Shown here one piece after another: positions 61,921 to 64,000 of a stretch of 64,000 bases of DNA (positions within the stretch are counted from its first letter, which is position 1; every line of letters begins with the position of its first letter). The stretch covers positions 2,380,501-2,444,500 of the forward strand of contig NC_022524.1 in assembly GCF_000473245.1 (NCBI RefSeq), in the 5' to 3' direction. The stretch comes from Bacillus infantis NRRL B-14911. Its GTDB lineage: Bacteria > Bacillota > Bacilli > Bacillales > Cytobacillaceae. The notes beneath the pieces were generated by a model. That model had not been told where the DNA came from, did no database searches, and saw only the letters and a program-made list of their open reading frames with translations. The translations under genes were made by a program, and so were the position numbers.

Positions 61921-62241
61921 TTATTCGGGCTGGTGCATGTCATTCCCTCCTTTTTGGCAAAAGAAATAGGTTTCTGCATCCAAAATTCTGTTATAGCTCT
62001 CTTCATAGGCTGTTTGTTTAGTTTTTTCAGCGTTCCAAAGGAAAAAGAATAGAAATATAAGTGCGGCCAGGACAAAAATTGCTCCGTACATTAGATAATG
62101 CATCACAATGGATAGGGTCCTGTTTTGTTTGGGAAGGCGGTATAAAGTGAAGTGTATTTGTTGCTTGATAGAGTGCGGCAGATATGACGGCTCATTTTGC
62201 AGAATTCTTTTCAGCTGTTCATCCTTGCATTTATCATGCAT
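61921..62241 (-). CDS. membrane protein overlapping the ECF sigma gene, probable anti-sigma factor
   Basis: The 106-residue protein has an N-terminal cytoplasmic helical part (MHDKCKDEQLKRILQ), one membrane helix (about 46-68) and a short outside tail. Its start overlaps the sigma stop by eight bases, the layout of cognate anti-sigma factors. It has no classical zinc finger (H-x3-C-x2-C). The length equals that of YxlC of the B. subtilis sigY operon in my recollection. It likely restrains the sigma factor. Confidence 0.75.
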   Translation of the reverse strand: MHDKCKDEQLKRILQNEPSYLPHSIKQQIHFTLYRLPKQNRTLSIVMHYLMYGAIFVLAALIFLFFFLWNAEKTKQTAYEESYNRILDAETYFFCQKGGNDMHQPE

Positions 62242-62758
62242 TGCCGATCCCCCTCTCCTCAGAAAGATAGACAGACAATTTGGCCCTTGCCCGGTTCAGC
62301 CTTGATTTTACTGTTCCTGTGCTGATTTCCAGCAGCTCTGCAATTTCCTTGACGGAGAAATCCTCATAATAGTAAAGGATGACTGGTGCACGGTGTTTTT
62401 CATCCAGCTCACCGATTGCTTCGCTAATGCTTTGGGCCGGATCGCCGAGAAACCGGTCTGATAGATAATATTCAATATCCTCCACAGGCACGACTGTTTG
62501 TTTTTTTCTCAGGATGTTATGGCACTCATTGATGAGGATGCGCGTGATCCAGGTTTTAAAATATTTGGGCTGCTTCAGTTTGCGGATGCTGCGGAAGCTC
62601 TTCAGGATCGTTTCCTGAATGGCATCTGCACAATCATTATCATTGGACAGCAGGCCTCGCGCCACCCGGTAAAGCGATAGTTCGCAAGATTCGATCAGTC
62701 TGACGAAAGATTCCTCATTTCCTTTTTTGGCAAGAATAATGTCTTTTTCTGAAAACAC
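62234..62758 (-). CDS. ECF sigma factor
   Basis: The 174-residue protein has region 2 (DCADAIQETILKSFRSIRKLKQPKYFKTWITRILINECHNILRKKQ) and region 4 (LDEKHRAPVILYYYEDFSVKEIAELLEISTGTVKSRLNRARAKL). The start is GTG 62758 with GGAGG eight bases upstream; a longer reading would place the start upstream of a promoter-like sequence, so I reject it. It heads an operon with three small membrane proteins. Its own promoter has the ECF form, so it is likely autoregulated. Confidence 0.9.
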   Translation of the reverse strand: MFSEKDIILAKKGNEESFVRLIESCELSLYRVARGLLSNDNDCADAIQETILKSFRSIRKLKQPKYFKTWITRILINECHNILRKKQTVVPVEDIEYYLSDRFLGDPAQSISEAIGELDEKHRAPVILYYYEDFSVKEIAELLEISTGTVKSRLNRARAKLSVYLSEERGIGNA

Positions 62759-62784
62759 ATTTATCTTCCTCCCTTTGCACATTA

Positions 62785-62811
62785 GACATTTTTTCGAATG
62801 CAAAGGTTCCA
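62785..62811 (-). promoter_or_regulatory. ECF-type autoregulatory promoter
   Basis: On the minus strand TGGAAC (62806-62811), 17 bases, and TGTC (62785-62788) resemble TGAAAC - 16 or 17 - CGTC of B. subtilis ECF promoters. It would start transcription about 20 bases before the ribosome binding site. Confidence 0.5.
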
Positions 62812-63012
62812 TTTTTTATCTAAATTGGGCTTAATTACTTATGGAAATTGGAGAAAAAAGGAGCTTTTTGGGCAAATGGTATTCCCGATTTCTAATCAGT
62901 CCCAGGCCTAGGCAGGCCTGAGCTTCAGCCGTTTAGGAGAAAAGATATCCGATGCAAGTATTTTGAGCAATATATTAAATGAAAGGTGAGAATGGTGCAA
63001 AAAAATGTTCAT

Positions 63013-63045
63013 AAAAAAAGAAGGCCCAATTTCGGCCTTCTCTCA
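63013..63045 (-). terminator. terminator after the helicase gene
   Basis: On the minus strand GAAGGCC pairs with GGCCTTC around GAAATTG and is followed by seven Ts. Confidence 0.9.
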
Positions 63046-64000
63046 TTACCTCCTGCCGCGGCCAGGTCCCCGGCTTCCATTTGAAGCTGGACCCCGGTCT
63101 CTGCGACCGCCTGTTCCATCTGAACTTCTGGAGCGCTGGCTGTCACGGCTCCGCTCCCCGCTTGAGCGTATGCCATTAGGCCTTGGGTTTCTTTCAGCAG
63201 ATCGCCCACCTGACGATCTCCGGCCATCACTAAGAGAGCGCCTGTCCCCTGATCGGCGGCCATTCTCTCTCCGCTCGTCATGTGTATAGCTGCGGATTTC
63301 GCCATCGGCTCTGCGTCCTTCACTCGAACGGTTGCGCCTCTCCCCTGATCGGGTGCTGCGGACTTCCCGGCTACCCCGCCCTTCCGTCCGGCCGCCAGTC
63401 CTTCTCCGTGATTCAGCGCCGCCAGCCCTGCGGTCCCTGTCAGAACGATTTTTAGGTTTATCTCCACTGCTGCTTTTTTCCCCATCAGCTGTTGTATTGG
63501 CAGTCGCAGTGCTTTCTTCTTTAGGCAGTCTTATATTCAGCTCCTGCTCGATCGCTTTTAAAGCCGCCTCATCTTTTTCTGCGTAGAAAGTGACAGCAAG
63601 CCCGTCTTTGCCTGCCCGCCCGGTGCGGCCGATGCGGTGGACATAGCTTTCGCTGTCCTGGGGGATGTCATAATTGTATACATGTGTCACGCCCTCCACA
63701 TCAAGGCCCCTGGCCGCTACATCGGTTGCGATCAGAAACTGGATTTCAGCATTACGAAACTTCTTCATGACTTTTTCACGTTTCGCCTGGGTAAGATCCC
63801 CATGAAGTTCTTCGCATGAGAACCGCTGGGACTTCAAGGCATCGTATAATTTTGTGGCCCTGCGGATCGTCCGGCAGAATATGATCGCCAAGAATGGCCT
63901 GTCTTCCCTGATCCTGCTGATAAGGGCATTCTGCTTGGCTCGGTCTGTCGTAAAAATAGCCAGCTGCTCGATAGCTTTTTCGGGAACAAATGTTTTTTCA
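63046..64000 (-). CDS. DEAD-box RNA helicase, C-terminal part, gene runs off the right edge
   Basis: The frame is open to the last base, so only the C-terminal half is here. The helicase C domain is clear: [15 protein letters not shown], then [33 protein letters not shown] as motif V and [10 protein letters not shown] as motif VI. A long tail of about 140 residues follows, rich in Arg, Ser and Gly ([21 protein letters not shown] and similar), an RNA-binding disordered extension. It resembles CshA/DeaD of Bacillus, which works in RNA turnover and cold adaptation. The terminator lies right after the stop. Confidence 0.92.
   Translation of the reverse strand, partial: EKTFVPEKAIEQLAIFTTDRAKQNALISRIREDRPFLAIIFCRTIRRATKLYDALKSQRFSCEELHGDLTQAKREKVMKKFRNAEIQFLIATDVAARGLDVEGVTHVYNYDIPQDSESYVHRIGRTGRAGKDGLAVTFYAEKDEAALKAIEQELNIRLPKEESTATANTTADGEKSSSGDKPKNRSDRDRRAGGAESRRRTGGRTEGRGSREVRSTRSGERRNRSSEGRRADGEIRSYTHDERRENGRRSGDRRSLSDGRRSSGGRSAERNPRPNGIRSSGERSRDSQRSRSSDGTGGRRDRGPASNGSRGPGRGRR

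Noticed and set aside
62900-62935. CAGGCC / GGCCTG inverted repeat in the gap before the ECF sigma gene
   Set aside because: Short and without a T-run or adjacent gene end; could be a chance palindrome, so no function is claimed.

Overview
The window reads as an ordinary chromosomal segment of a spore-former of the family Bacillaceae (Bacillus, Cytobacillus or Mesobacillus type). The signs are strong AGGAGG ribosome binding sites, many U-tailed intrinsic terminators, SAM-I, preQ1-I and TPP riboswitches, a PerR box before a catalase, sigma-B-like promoters, ECF sigma/anti-sigma pairs, and gene pairs known from Bacillus subtilis (ymcC/pksA, ykoS/ykoT type, queC-queD-queE, thiM-thiD-thiE). No rRNA, tRNA, CRISPR array, transposase or prophage block is visible. 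The last gene, a DEAD-box helicase, runs off the right edge.

Layout. 0-6.4 kb: two small unknowns, a second DNA sliding clamp, a NUDIX hydrolase, a HAD phosphatase and a GtrA / glycosyltransferase / YkoS-like envelope cluster. 6.5-9.9 kb: galU and a MATE transporter, separated by an array of eighteen 53-bp hairpin repeats. 10-19.3 kb: PksA/YmcC-like pair, SAM-riboswitch-controlled small protein plus hydrolase, DMT exporter, a second FtsH-like protease, peptide deformylase and a KinB-like kinase. 19.5-25.4 kb: YhfK-like reductase, the preQ1-controlled queuosine operon, two copies of a very small protein, HAD, PlsC and a CBS protein. 25.5-29.4 kb: a cell-surface module made of ECF sigma factor, anti-sigma factor, a sortase-anchored repeat protein and a class F sortase with a fibronectin tail. 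30-46 kb: YitT, CPBP protease, GNAT, Ohr, methionine aminopeptidase, HxlR/CatE-like pair, squalene-synthase-like enzyme, KatA, DUF3231, PTH2, M50 protease and a quinone reductase. 46-48.3 kb: TPP-controlled thiazole/HMP salvage operon. 48.4-54.5 kb: a 1722-residue pseudokinase/ATPase/histidine kinase, a SinI-like peptide and a response regulator. 54.6-64 kb: a third copy of the small protein, AbrB-type membrane protein, C39 protease, RacA-like protein, P450, isochorismatase, nucleotidyltransferase, a second ECF sigma operon and the helicase.

The two observations I rate highest are not in standard gene catalogues. First, three paralogous micro-genes (22667-22771, 22953-23066, 54692-54790) encode 32-37 residue peptides with a shared ATS / FG / RS-G core. 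Two copies differ mainly by synonymous changes over their last 12 codons, and both have a GTTTGA - 13 nt - GGTA promoter of sigma-B type. Second, the 7564-8500 array repeats a 31-nt inverted repeat every 53 bp, about five helical turns. It preserves RNA pairing through G-U wobbles and sits between two hairpins that share the 11-mer AAAAGACACTC.

How the genes work together. Three oxidative or thiol stress units (Ohr, KatA with PerR box, HxlR with a Cys7 beside a CatE-like dioxygenase) lie within 8 kb. The que and thi operons are complete, riboswitch-controlled units. The sortase, its likely substrate and the ECF pair form one directional cluster. The large hybrid kinase and the response regulator are probably one signalling system.
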